A DNA stretch of 64,000 bases, from contig NC_068352.1 of NCBI RefSeq assembly GCF_014633365.1, forward strand, positions 17,455,310 through 17,519,309. The letters run 5' to 3'. This DNA is from Diospyros lotus (taxonomy: Eukaryota > Streptophyta > Magnoliopsida > Ericales > Ebenaceae). Positions 1-12,539 of the stretch are shown here, in pieces; positions within the stretch are counted from its first letter, which is position 1, and the number at the start of each line of letters is the position of its first letter. The notes under the pieces were generated by a model. The model worked only from the letters and a program-made list of their open reading frames with translations. It ran no database searches and was not told the origin of the DNA. The position numbers were made by a program, and so were the translations under genes.

Positions 1-83
1 GATACCTCACCGAGAGGTGATCGATGTCGAAATCGAACTGGCCGGGCGGCCGGAAGTGAGAACGCGAACGGATTCCGATGACG
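1..83 (+). CDS. possible 3' end of an exon of a gene left of the window
   Basis: The first 83 bases are GC-rich, unlike the AT-rich DNA that follows. One frame is open from the window edge and reads EVIDVEIELAGRPEVRTRT followed by DSDDG. It runs into a candidate splice donor, GACG|GTGTAT, at 83/84, after which a TA-rich stretch begins. This would fit the end of a coding exon followed by an intron. I do not recognise the peptide and cannot see its start. It could equally be a GC-rich piece of repeat, so this is a weak call. Confidence 0.25.
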
Positions 84-2802
84 GTGTATATATATATATG
101 TATCTGTATGTATGGGATGCTATATACATATATGTACACAACGATTGGGATTTGCCGGTTTGCCCTATGGTCCAAAGACCCGATTCATTGCGAGAAAGAA
201 TATGCCTGGTTTGCGCTAAGGTGCGCGCCACGGGGTGGTGCGTGGGGGATACCAGCCACCTATGTTGCACGTAAATGAAATGGAAAACGTTTTCGATAAG
301 AAATGGAAACGTGGAAACGGACGTTTTTCTAAAAAAAATAGACATAAATAGGGTCCAAAACGGGAATAAGAAACATTTCTGAAATGGGGAAATGGCTCCT
401 ATGAGGTGTTTCCGTACAACATAGCCAACCACCTCTGGATCGTATTTGCGCTAAATAACACTTTTTTTTTCTTTCTTTATTTGATAGAAATTGGCAAGGA
501 AGCACCTATTGAAAAGTTTAATGGACGGTCTATTCCAATTTTTATCCAAGTATGACTTGTGAGGAGGAGAATTACGTGAGTATAACTTAAATTTTCTAAA
601 ATTTGATGATCCCGTCATTAATTAACACTCATGTTACATCTATCATCTCGATAGTTTTTATTTTTTAAAATTTAATTATATTTAAATAATTCTCAAATAC
701 ATTTCTTTAACGATTTTAGAATCAACAAATGTCTTGATATTGAACTTACTTTTACCATTTATTCATAAAAAAAAAAAGTATCAACTATTCTTATGATGTC
801 TGGATAGTGAAATACTATCTATTATATTCAAATTTGAATTTTTAATCTATGTGACTCTTGAGAAGAACTAGTATAAATCAAACTTAGATCTTTTGAAAAT
901 GATATCTTTATCGGTGAGATCTATACCTCCACGTTACCACCTCAATGGTTTTAATTTCTTTATTTGTAATTGTATTAAGATAATCCTCAAGTTACCACCT
1001 CAATGCATTAAGATAATCCTCAAATGCATTATAAAATTGTGTTTCAACTTTCATTTACCCACCTTTTATACCATGATTGACCTACACTCAATATTTTGTT
1101 AATCTCCAATCATTTACCATCCATAGTTTGTTTCTCTTGCATTGTAGTGTGGACCATTTTCTCACTGTTGTCAACATGTGTGGTTTTGTTTATCTTCTTG
1201 TTAGATTTTAGTAAATCTTGAACAATTGATTCATTTTACTAGAGTTGCACTCAGTTGTGTTGGTAGATATAGAGATGTCTTTTTGGTTCATAGTGTCAAG
1301 TTTGGATATATATTAGAGACATGACTAAAGTACTTAATTGGATAGATCAAATAAAACTTCGATTTGGTAGATCAATCGAATAGGCTAAAGAATGAAAAAG
1401 ATGAAAGACGGATGGCAGTCGCAAGAGAGTGGGTCGGCGACAACGACAGTAGTAACGGGTCACAGAAAAGACTTAGAGAAGGACAAATAAGACAAAAGAC
1501 AAACAATAATCATAGACTAGACTCGTAGAAGGACATAATCGACAATCATAGACCATAATTGTAGTTGGAGTCACAAAGGAGAGGGAAGAAACTGAACGAG
1601 GAATGGAAGAAAATGAAGATTAGACTCATTGATAGTGACCAACGGTATGTTGGAGACCATAAGGCAAAATCGCAGTCAAAGTCAGTCGGTAGTCGCAAAG
1701 GCAAACTAGAATGGCAGAATGTGTTGATTAGGGTTTGAGGAATAAACAAAACATAAGGTAATAAGGTTCAGTTCAATCAGTTTGATCAAAATAACAGTAT
1801 ATTGACAATTTCAATTAATTTATTTTTTTTGTCAAACTAACCAAATCTAACTGGACTAATCGAACCACCAAAAAAATTAACCAAACCAAATCGTTTTGCA
1901 AAATTAATCAAACTTTTGCACCCCAGTACATACGATGTATCTTATGCATTATATTTTGCTCACTCAATATTTTGTATTTAATTTATTATATTCATGAGGT
2001 TATTCATTCAATTGTGCATATTAATTAGTTTCCACGTTTATTTACTCCATTAACATGTAGAATCCCTTGTGAGCTCCATTGCCTTTTTAGGGGCTTGCAT
2101 CCATTACAATTTCATTTTACAATTGTGACATATGACAGTCACCTAAATCTTTCATTTGAAATACATAAAAAAAGGAAACTTTTGATCTATATTAGAACAG
2201 GCATGTAATTGCCAACTAAAAGGTTATCATCTACAAGTAAAGTTAAAATAATAATTTTTGTTTTCCCTATCTTTTTTTTTTCCCAATAAATGTTTATGCT
2301 ATCTTTACATGTGCAATATTCTTCTAGGTTCTGAATAAATTATATGCCTCAATAGTTTCATGTAATTTAATATTCTATTTCTTGTTTAAGACGATAAATT
2401 AATCCCTTCAAGACCATAATTTTATTATCATAATTTACTCTCAGACCATAATTTACTTTAAATGATCACTCTAATAATCTTTTTATTAATTTACTTTAAA
2501 TAGAATGATCATTTAGTATTCTATTTCTTATAATAAATAATAAATTGTGCTTTGTACAGGAGAAGGACCTTTCAACTCATTGGGGTCTTATCAATTTTTG
2601 TGAGAGATGATGATCTTTGAGCTTTATTACCTGTTCTAGATACTAGGTTTCTATTTTAATCACTCTAGCATTTCTTCTCGTGCATTCACTGTCCTGAAAA
2701 ACAAAGTACATGAAAAGAGAATTCCGTCACATAAAAGAGTGTTAGAAATATAACAACACACAAGAATTTACATGATTCAACCAAAAATGCCTACATTCAT
2801 AA
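84..2802. other. AT-rich intergenic DNA, no gene seen
   Basis: I see no supportable gene here. A TA-rich microsatellite-like stretch sits at about 85-135. Around 1,740-1,925 the repeated AACCAAA/GGTTCAG words and the sequence TTTTGCACCCC resemble one end of a hAT-type MITE, but I could not find the partner end. The remaining open frames are short and look random. Confidence 0.5.
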
Positions 2803-4640
2803 TGTTAGTGTTGTGTGCCCTAATATTAGATTTGGATAACATCTAGTGAGTTTGTATTTTAATGCATTCATTGTATCTTTGTATAAATTAATAAAGACAA
2901 GATTTTCTCCACTCATATTTTCTCCAATCAATTATATAAATGAGTCCCTAAATTTTCTATGTGAGAATCTTATTCTTAAGGTATTGAGACTATGTGACAA
3001 GATTCTTTAGTAATAAAACTTCTGAAACTATTCTTAATCCTTAGATTCTTTAAATGAGGACTTCGATTAATCAAGTATGGACTAGTACAAGGGTTACTAC
3101 TTCATTCACTATGGGGATATTGATGGGAATATGGTGTGTCACGCATAATATGACATTAGATGTCATTAGTAGACCTATGGGTGGTCGTTGGGAATAATTA
3201 GTCGAATGTGACGTCGATGACTAATCACATGGCATGGTGGATAATGGCCAAGTCACCAATTTGTGATGGTATGTTGATCCTTAGATTTAAACCAGCATGG
3301 TTATTTTGTGTATTAGTGTGGAGGATTTGTTGATGAGCCGAACCATCCAATCGGGAGGTAGGAACGTTTATCTATGTGGTTTTGTATTGCTAGTATATGG
3401 AGACAGGTGTTGGAAATAGGATCTATTGCCTTTGTCGGTATTTAATGGGGTGAAGGTCCTATGTGATCTATTATTAATGTGACAGGATAATCTATGACCA
3501 GGGTAGATTGAAAGTTAAAAAATATGTTTCCTAAGGTGTCATCTAATCACATTAATAAGGTTTGACACATAGTTATTGAGTTTGTGAGTTTGTCACTCCA
3601 TGGCTCTCACTCAGTCAGGATGTTAGGTGATGGAAAAATTATAATACATAGTAATCATCAATTGTAATAAATTCACTTGAAGTGAGACTTCACTGCCACT
3701 CATACTATCTTAAACCGCTACTAAGCGCTATTTAGGAACTCTCAAAATGTCATTCGAATTTGGAGAAATTCTAGTGATAGGTCAAAGGGTTGACTGATAC
3801 CGAAAAGAGTTTCAATATTATCCGATTGCTAGCAGGTAGTGAATCTATAAAGTTACACACCATATAGTGTTGTGTTTGATATCGACATCGTATGTCCGAA
3901 ATATCTCTAAAAATAGTTGGTTAAAAATTTACCATTGGCCCCCCAACTGCTAATAATTGAAAGAGGAAATTAATAATTAACTAAATAGTTAATTATTAAG
4001 AGAGAAAGAATTATTGGGGTAGGGTGTGGGCGTCAGATTTGAGGAGAAATTGAATTTGGGGAAAGGGATTAATTATTAAAAGGAAAGAGAGTCTTCTGAT
4101 TGACTCTCTCATCTTTTTTATGTCTTCTTCTTTTTCTTCTTAAAAAATTCTTTTGCTACTAGAAATATTTTACGTATAAAGGGGATTAATTATTAAAAGG
4201 AAAGAGAGTCTTCTGATTGACTCTCTCATCTTTTTTGTCTTCTTCTTTTTCTTCTTAAAAAATTCTTTTGCTACTAGAAATATTTTACGTATAAAGGTCG
4301 CGCATAAAATTTTGAGACACAGGTACCAGTGATTCGTGAAACCTCTATGTCTAGCATGAGAAGAGATGATCGGAACAGTGTCAAACTACATATTAGATGT
4401 AGATCGACTAAGACCATCACATCTTGAGGTGGATACAATTTCAATATAGAAACCGTTTCTATACTCCATCCTTGCATCTGACAGCAATGATGCATTTATT
4501 TATGTATTATTTTAGGAATATGCGTGTTGCTTAAATATCCAAACTATTTATGACGTATATATTATATTTCGTTGCATGTATCTAATACATGGTAAAAATT
4601 TTATTCTTACCCGTACTGCTATACTAGTGATTCCTTTCAC
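2803..4640. mobile_element. LTR-like repeat, ends not resolved
   Basis: The stretch starts near TGTTAGTGTTGTGTGCCC and contains no coding frame. Its composition resembles a long plant copia-type LTR. I could not find a matching CA end with a target duplication, so the boundaries are guesses. It contains an internal tandem duplication at 4,065-4,297. Confidence 0.3.
4065..4297. repeat. two-copy tandem duplication, about 116 bp unit
   Basis: Copy 1 (about 4,065-4,181) and copy 2 (about 4,182-4,297) are nearly identical. The only difference I see is a 2-base AT gap inside the T-rich part. Both contain GGATTAATTATTAAAAGG and end with TTTTACGTATAAAGG. The near identity points to a recent duplication. 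Confidence 0.85.
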
Positions 4641-6660
4641 ATGGTCTTACTTAGTGTTTTTTTTTTTTAATTATTTGCAAGGAATTACAATTACAATTGA
4701 GGTTATTAATCTTATATATCTTGAGAGAATATAGCTTCAAGTGGTTAGTGTTCCAAGTTTTACTAATGTTGCTTCCCTAAAGTGTTTGTAAAGTATAGGT
4801 GTTTGGCCCAATCATCTCTTGGATGTGATATAACCCTTCCCAATTTGCTCACAATTTCCTTTTATCACGTAGGGCATTGGTTCTAGAATAAGATCTTTAT
4901 ACCTTAATGGCTTGTTTCTTACTCTGAAGTTACAATAACTTGCCACTTTCCTATGGTAGGTTACCAGTCAAGTGCTTACTCTATCACTTTGTTCTTTAAT
5001 AAGGTACAAATTTGTCCTTAGGGCTTCAAAATTCCTTTCTTCATCAAAGGTATTTACCTGGGGAGACCCAATTTTGATTTTTATAAGTAATAAAGCTTCC
5101 ATCCCATAGTAAAGACTCTACTTGTTGTTCGATACACCCATAAGATAAATAGCAATTCATTACCCCAAGCCCCTTTGGCATTTTCCAAATGAAATTTCAA
5201 CCCATGCAAAATAGTCATGTTATTAACTTTCACTTACCCATTTTTCTATGGGTATGCAACTGAGGTAATTCACAACTATATTCGCAAGTTGCCATAGAAA
5301 GCTTAAAAATCTTCACAATCAAACTGTTTGTTATGATCGGTGTTAATAATCTTGGGAACTCCAAACTTACAGATGATGTTTGTTTAGACCATGGATTCCA
5401 CCTCTTTTTTTGTTATGGTGGTCAAGGTTTCTGCTTCCACCCACTTTGAGAAATAGTTTATAACTATGAAAAGGAATTTTCACTAGCCCATGGCTTATGG
5501 GAAGGGTCTTAGAATGTCCAATCCCTATTACGCAAATGGAATTAGTTAAAAGATAGTTTGAAACTTTGAAATTGGAGCAGACTAAATTGGTGAGTGCCTT
5601 TAGTACTTGTCGCATTTTTGAACCTTCATTAGGGCGTCATACTGTAGAGTTGGCTAGAAAAATCCTACTTGGAGTACTTTGGTAGCTAAAACCCTCGATC
5701 CCAAGTGTTCTTCTCAAATTCCTCCATGAATTTTTGCTAAGGCATACTCAAGTTCTTGGGGAGAAAGGGCATGGTGAACGTTCGCTTATACAATGTGCCA
5801 TTAATGAGGGTGAATTGGGCTCCCCAAACTTTCATTTTCTTTGCTTCAATAGGGTCACTTGACAATTCGTTGGTAATGAGATATTGTCATATTGGTGTTC
5901 TCCAATCTTCAGTTGCATTGATGCTCAACGCTTCTTTCTTATAAATGCTAGGTCATTGAAGGACTTCTACATAAATTGCCTTACTACTTGTTTCTTTAAT
6001 TGGGGCTAATTTGGATAGGGTGTTCACATGATGGTTTAATGACCTATTGATCTATACTAGCTGGAAGTCTTTAAACAACTAGGCTAGCATTCAAACTTTA
6101 TGTAGGTATTGGCACATATTTAGCTCTCTTTCCTTATATCACCCATGGAATTGCTAAATAACCAATTATAGGTCATTGTGAGCTAGTAACTTGTTTGCTC
6201 CAAGCTTCTTAACCAAGTTCATACTAGAAATCAAAGTTTCATATTCAACAATGTTATTTGAACTTGGGAAAATAAATTGCAAAGACTATTCTAAGACCTT
6301 TCCTTCAAGGGATATTCAACACCATTTCGGCCCTACTTCTTTGTAAGATCAAAGCTTCTTCAATGAACAATGTCCATCTTGGGTCCTCATCCTTTGTTAA
6401 TTCTTTAATCTATGTGCACTCCATGATAAAATCAACAAGGGTCTGTCCCTTAATCACTTGTCGAGGCTAGAAATAAATGTTATACTCACCGAGTTCTATT
6501 GCCTACTTGATGAGTTACATTGACCATTCTAGGCATTGTAATATTTGTTGAAGAGGTTGATTTGTCAAGACTGTAATGGAAGGTACTTGGAAGTAAGGTC
6601 TTAACTTTCTAGTATGCTATCAAGATCTTTATTTTCATCCAAAATTTGACCCATTTCTTA
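4640..6660 (-). pseudogene. decayed Ty3/gypsy pol (Tat-like): RNase H, integrase, C-terminal domain
   Basis: Read on the minus strand from right to left, broken frames follow the order of a plant Ty3/gypsy polyprotein. Around 6,640-6,400 lies the RNase H start (LIKQAIELGEYNIYF, then VDFIMECT). Around 6,330-6,060 a second RNase H-like block reads NNIVEYETLISSMNLVKKLG and LLAHNDL. Around 5,600-5,370 is an integrase-core remnant, and around 5,060-4,760 the post-integrase part (RVSTWLVTYHRKVASYCN). Stops and frameshifts occur throughout, so it cannot make protein. The extra RNase H block suggests the Tat lineage, which is an inference. I could not identify LTRs for it. Confidence 0.7.
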
Positions 6661-7242
6661 CCTTATTCTCATTGCAAAAATATATGATTTCTATTCACAC
6701 CATATGACTAGTTTTTGAATTGAGAAAAAAAAAATATAGAATTCTTGATTCTCTACCACATCTAGACAATAAAATATTTTCAAGAGCAAACAAGTCATAA
6801 TGATTTTTGTCTCTATTACCAATTATCTTTTGAAACTCAACGACTCAATAAAACTATCAAGTAATTGATCCCTTTCTTACATGATACACCTTTGTAATCT
6901 TCTATTAGAGTTTCTCTCAAATGAAGTTACAATCCACCTCAATATGTGTGGTATATTCATGAAATATTAGATCAGATGCAATGTGAATAACCTTTTTGAT
7001 TGTCACACCAAAGTCTCTTCTTACTCTTCTAAGATACTAAATCTTCTCCATCAAACATACAAAAAACAATGATGGATTTCTTATCTAATGGAGATCCTAC
7101 TCAATCAGCATTTGAAAAACCCTTTAATTTGGCATGACATCAATCACTATAGAAAATACCATCATTGGGAGTATTCTTAAGATAACACTTAATCCTCATA
7201 ACTATTTCCTAATAAGTAGTTTTCAGTTTACTATAAAAAATT

Positions 7243-7630
7243 TGGATAAAAGGAAGTGTAATAAATCAATCACATAATAAAATCAAACACAAGATTTTAC
7301 GTGGTTTAGTTTTATGACAAGCCTACATCCATGGTCGAAACTCCACAAGATATTTTATTAAATTCACCAAAAATTATAATTTTTGATTGACAAACTTGAC
7401 AAAACCCTCTCTCTCACACCACCACGTACCCCAATCCCCGAGTGCACCATTTTGTTACACAAGCCTCTCTCTAAAATGACGTGTGTGTGCCTCTCTCTCT
7501 CTCTCTCTCTTATATAAAATAAAGTAGGATAAGACCTATTTATAAGAGGGAGCCACCTCCTTATTTCCTATTCCTACTTGATGTGAGATTCTATTCAATC
7601 CTTTTTCGTTTGGGATATGCCCCCCTAACA
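7243..7630 (-). mobile_element. solo LTR or TRIM-like element, 388 bp, TSD AAATT
   Basis: Read on the minus strand it begins TGTTAGGGGGGCATATCCC and ends CACTTCCTTTTATCCA. On the plus strand it is bounded by TGGATAAAAGG and CCCCCCTAACA. A 5-bp duplication AAATT lies at 7,238-7,242 and 7,631-7,635. It interrupts the copia pol at 6,720-15,118. A TATA-like TTATAAATAGG occurs on the minus strand, and a CT microsatellite lies near 7,490-7,511. No coding capacity is visible. Confidence 0.8.
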
Positions 7631-8754
7631 AAATTGGCTCATCACATTAACAATGAAAAACAATATCTGATCTTATTACAACCAAATTATTCAATCTACC
7701 CACTAACAAAAGATACCTACTAGGATGATTTAATATCTCACTACCATTAGAAGTGAATTTCACAATCAAATCCATAAAAAGTGCTACCTTGTTTGGCTTC
7801 CAACTTGCTTGTATCCTACAAGATGTACGGTTCATATTTTCTTTGTGATATTTTAAATTGTTAGGTTTGTGTAATATAATGGCGAGGTGAATTGGGTGTT
7901 TAATAACTTTCAAAAGTTTGTAAAGGTTTTCAAGAAAAATAGGAAAAGAGTGATCTATGAACAAAAAGATAGAAATCAAGGTATGTAAAAGAGATAAATA
8001 ATTTAGAATGGTTCGGCTCAACCCATCCTACATCTATTATTCTAACTCTCCATTAAAGATTTTGAAATCTACTAAATAATTTCAAAGTTGCAAACCACAA
8101 CCCTTTACACTAACTAGCTCCCAAGCTAGTTCTTTTAGTACAACACGCTAGGAAACATATAATATAATAAAGATAATGAGAGCAACTGTTGGTGTACTTT
8201 TTGTATATTAGTTTTGATGATGAAAAACATATTTTGTTTAATTCCTAAGTCATGAGTCAAGATTGTGGTTTTCAACATAAATCAATTTCAATATCAAGTA
8301 TTACTTTGTGAGAATGAAATCCAAATGAATTTCAAGTATCGAGATTTCAAAGTCATATTTTTTTCTAAGTCTGGAAGGTTAGCACCTTATAAGGAGACTT
8401 ATATGAAAATGTTTTCTTTTTAGAAAACTAACTCTTGGTATTTCAATAACTAACATTCATTAGTGATAAAATGATTTTTAACAAATTTTTCAAGAAATAG
8501 AAAGTGTATATCTTGGAGATGGTAAAATTGCAAAATCATAAGTTTGTACTAAAACCCAAATTCTACTTTCTTATTCTTATGGATTTTGATTTTTTAGATA
8601 TTTTTATTGAATCCGAATAGAGGGTACTTTGTTATTTACATTTATGTATTAAAGTAAATGAAAGGTAAAATATAAATTAAGGAAAATGAGGACATTTACT
8701 TAAACTAAAGAAATGTAAATATGTTGTAATGTATTGGATTGAATTTACTCTTGC

Positions 8755-9115
8755 TTGGTAGACTAAAGCTATGGGATCTGTCGACTAACAGTGTGTTTGT
8801 ATTTGCCTTGGTCGACTAACTATAGGCATTGGTCGACTAACAGTATATATGTTATGGTCTTAATCGACTAACCTTAAACCTTGGTCGACTAACAGTGCTT
8901 TTAATATGACTTGGTCAACTAACTCTTTAAGTTTGTCGATAGATGGGTACCCTTAGTTGACTAATTGTGATGCGTATTTTTGTCTTGGTCGACTAAGTGC
9001 CTTGTTGTTTTTATGACTTGGTCGACCAACCTATTTTTGTCTGTCGACTAAGCTTGTTATTTTTCTTGATTCTGTCGACTAACCATTTTCATCTGTCGAT
9101 TAAGTTTCTTTCGTA
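8755..9115 (+). repeat. dense GGTCGACTAA motif array inside a solo LTR
   Basis: By eye, about fourteen variants of (G/T)GTCGACTAA(C/G) occur in about 360 bp, irregularly spaced by 20-40 bases, mostly in one orientation. The core GTCGAC is palindromic. Variants include GGTCAACTAA, AATCGACTAA and GGTCGACCAA. Between the motifs the sequence does not repeat, so this is a dispersed motif array and not a simple tandem repeat. Related words fill the other LTRs of this nest. Confidence 0.7.
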
Positions 9116-9883
9116 GAAAGCACAACAGCTAGTTTTTTTCAAATCCCAACGGTCACAAACGGCTAGTTTCCTCTTCAATCTTCTGGGATGCCTATATATA
9201 CAACTCATTGATGAACAAGAAGAGGCTAATGGATGGGAATGAAGTGAAGTGAGCTTAAGGATTATTTTATACTTCTCGATTTACATTTTTGCTTCAACTT
9301 TTCTCTCAAAAGGCTTTGTTCTAAATTTGTTTCATTTGATTCAAGCCTTGTATATTTATTGAAAGTCATTGTAACTAAGAGGATATACTCTTAGAAACTC
9401 TATTTTGTATATTTCTTGTTTTTCCTAGCTTGTATTGCTAGAGGGCTTGCTTGAAAGCAAGAGATTGTTTTTCCTAGCTTGTATTGTTAGAGGGCTTGCT
9501 TGAAAGAAAAATGTTGTATTTCCTAGTTTGGTGCTAGAGGGCCTATCCGAAGTGATAGGAGGTTTTACTGGATTGTTTGCAAAATCCTTAATGATGAGCT
9601 AAGGTAGTGGATTAGGCTTGGGTTAAGGCGAACTACTATAAATCCTTGTGTCCATCTCTTGTTTACGCTCTTTGTTTATTTATCTTTCCAAGCATTTTAT
9701 TATTTCTCACTTAGTTCACTTATTTATCTTAGTTCACTTATTTATCTTTGCAAACTTATATTTGTCATTTTATATGCTTTACGGTTTTAAACCACTAAAA
9801 CCTTAATTTGTATCAAAAAGTTTTTCAAGTTCAATTAAGCTTTTAAATTATTCAATTCACCCCCCCTCTTGGTGTGTGCCATA

Positions 9884-10413
9884 TAGGGGTGTTCGCAGTG
9901 CAGTTTGGCCGGTCTGAATCATTTTCAGCATGCCAAACCGCTAGTGCGGTTTTTCAACCAAACCAGACCGCGGTCTGGTTTGGGTTCGGCCAAACCGCAC
10001 CAAACCAAACCGCATTTGCGGTATGGTTTGGTGCAATTTACCGCGGTTTAAAATGCTATTTAAAATCACTAAAAAATATATTTAAAAATGGTAAATAAAG
10101 ACACAAATATTGGTAAATAAAGACAATTAAATGTAAATAAATAGGAGCAAAAAATAAAGACAAAATAGTGTAAAAAATAAATAGGATGAGCTGCCAATTA
10201 TTAGATTTTTATAATAATAATTTTTTTTATTATTTTCTTGGGCGGTTCAATTTAAAACCGAACTGCAAACTGTCCAAACCGCAAACCGCGCGGTTTGGAC
10301 AGAATCCAAACCGTTTTCGACCGCCAAAAAAAAAAAAAAAAACGATCGGATCGGTTTGATTCGGTTCGGTTTGGCCGGTTTTCGCGGTGCACCGATTTTT
10401 TTGAACACCCCTA
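9884..10413. mobile_element. hAT-type MITE, 530 bp, TSD GTGCCATA
   Basis: The ends are inverted repeats: TAGGGGTGTTCG at the left and GAACACCCCTA at the right. A perfect 8-bp duplication GTGCCATA lies at 9,876-9,883 and 10,414-10,421, the size expected for hAT transposition. The interior is rich in self-complementary CGGTTTGG/CCAAACCG words and would fold strongly. There is no transposase. It sits about 25 bp from the 3' end of the solo LTR at 8,187-10,438. Confidence 0.9.
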
Positions 10414-11045
10414 GTGCCATAGCACTTCTATTCTAACAGCAACCACCCTGTTGAGTTTGATTTTGAATTTTTTTTTATGGTGAGATCTAAGCAAAATTTT
10501 AATGAACCTTGATGATAAGCTTTCAAATAGTAAACATATGCTTAAAACTGAAATTAGGTTGTCAATCGAGTAAAACTGCTCAATAATCAATGAACACATC
10601 TTTTACTTGAATAAAGCTCAAATGTTAATCGAGTAATTATGTTTGGAAGGTTAGTTGTAACTAAATTTCAAACATTACTCGAGCAATTGAATATTTGTAA
10701 TCGAGTAAGACATGCTAGGACTTGAAGAATTAATCAACTAATACTTAAACTTAATAGAGTAATTATCCTTGAAATTGAGTAAGGAAATGTTTTAGTTGAG
10801 TATTAAGTGTTGTACTCGACTAACTTATTCTTTTAATAGAATAAGACCTGAATACTCAAAAGTTTATCGATTATACCCTTGTATTACTCGAATGTGTGAT
10901 GGAATAACATTACTCAAGTAACCAAATAGTTAATCGACTAACTATTGTATTAGTCAAGTAACTATATCTTTTTGTCGAGTAATAAATCTAGGAGAAAATG
11001 ACAAATCTCTACCCCCTCTTGGGTGTACACTTATATACTTTCATT

Positions 11046-11057
11046 TGGTATCAAAGC
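11046..11057 (+). promoter_or_regulatory. primer-binding site TGGTATCAAAGC (initiator tRNA-Met type)
   Basis: It lies two bases after the 5' LTR end TATACTTTCA and differs by one base from the usual plant copia site TGGTATCAGAGC. This marks the start of reverse transcription and fixes the plus orientation of the element at 10,449-14,131. Confidence 0.8.
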
Positions 11058-11097
11058 AAGTGCTCTTATTTTTTTGTTTAACAACCAAGAGTGATCC

Positions 11098-12065
11098 ATG
11101 GCCATCCTAAAAGCTTCAATGTTTAAGGAGGCATATCCCATAGATATAGCTTCTTATTTTGATGTCTCATTTTATGATTAGTAAAAGAAAAGGATTTCTG
11201 TTTATATGATACTTATTGATTATATATTATAGAGTATTACGAAAAGTGGGTTTGTTTCATAACCAAAATCTAAATGGACTGAGAATGACAAAAACTATTT
11301 TTTTTTTTAAATATCAAAGCCATAATATTTTGCATCATGCTTTACATGTAAACATTTATGTTAAAATTTCTTAATGTTTAAATGCAAAGGATGTATTGAA
11401 CACTCTTAATTCAATATATTGCTCTAATGATTTCTATAAGAATGTTGATGAAAGTTTGCAATGTGAAGATCATTTAAGTCATCAACAAATAGAGAAAATG
11501 GAAGACAACTCTTGTAAAAGCATTGACTCCAATACAGGCTTAAAGGAAAGTGAAGAAGAGGAGATAACCTCTACTTTCACACTAGTTCTTAATATTGATA
11601 GTGATCATGAGAATAGTAAATTTAATGATATTATTGAATCTCATGATGCACTTTGATATGAAACATTGTTGAATGCTTTAAATGAGCTAAATGCTAAATT
11701 TAAAAACATTTTTTTAGAAAACAAAAAATTTCAAAATCAAGTACATTTATTGACAAAAAGTTGGAAGTCTTAAAAAATGAAAATGAATCTTTAGTAGCTT
11801 CCAACAAAGCATTTTTACAAAAAGAGTTTCATGCAAATCAATCAATTCCTTGTGAAAATTCATTACATGAAAACTCTATTTTAAAAGAAAAATCTGAAGA
11901 AAAATAAAAATAGAAAAGGCATTTCTTGAAGTCACAAAATTATGATTCTTCTTATAAGAAATGCCATAATTGTTGTATATTAGGCCACATTGCATATATG
12001 TGTCCTGTAAAAAGGAAAACATATTGTGGACCTAAAATGGTGTGAATTCCTAAGGGTACTAAGCT
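11098..12065 (+). pseudogene. decayed copia gag with CCHC zinc knuckle
   Basis: The start reads MAILKASMFKEAYPIDIASY and soon meets stops. Around 11,396-11,656 an acidic stretch stays open. The zinc knuckle CHNCCILGHIAYMC (C-x2-C-x4-H-x4-C) is intact at about 11,950-11,995, followed by KRKTYCGPKMV and a stop where this family usually has a WVPKG-like motif. Frameshifts and stops show it is inactive. No pol follows before the 3' LTR. Confidence 0.65.
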
Positions 12066-12539
12066 AATAAATGATTATACTAATCCCCAAGGACTCAAGG
12101 AAAAATGGATACAAAAATATCCTCCTAAAGTTTTATGTATATAGAATACAAGAGGACAATTTTAGAAAGAAAGGAAATATATCTCAAGAAAAAGGGTTGT
12201 CATTCAAAGGCAACCTAGAAGAGAACAATCATTGGAGGAAGGTACACAATCCACAATGCCTTGTAGGGAATCTTCAATGGAATTACAGTAAAAATCTAGC
12301 AAGGAAGTGGCCACCTCCAAATTCATAGCAAGGGCTACAATGCATACCAACATTATGTAAAGGTAAATTATATTTGAGGAACATTTACTTATAATGTTAT
12401 GGTACTTTATTTAAAATGAGTACAAAATAGCATATCCTAATTGGCAGTTATTCACTTTGGTGATTCTTAATAATTATGCCATTAGCAAACAATACAATGA
12501 TCACTTGATTTCTCAATAATGCTTCTAAAATGTGCAACC

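Larger units (their letters stand above)
8187..10438 (+). mobile_element. solo LTR, SIRE/Maximus-like copia, TSD GCAAC
   Basis: It begins TGTTGGTGTACTTTTTG and ends CACTTCTATTCTAACA. A perfect 5-bp duplication GCAAC flanks it at 8,182-8,186 and 10,439-10,443. Without the MITE it carries, the LTR is about 1.7 kb. Its U3-like part (8,755-9,115) holds some fourteen copies of a TCGACTAA-type motif. A TATA-like CCTATATATAC occurs near 9,190. The 3' end has the AATTCACC-C-tract-TCTTGG signature shared with the neighbouring LTRs. No internal region or second LTR is present, which is what LTR-LTR recombination leaves behind. Confidence 0.85.
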
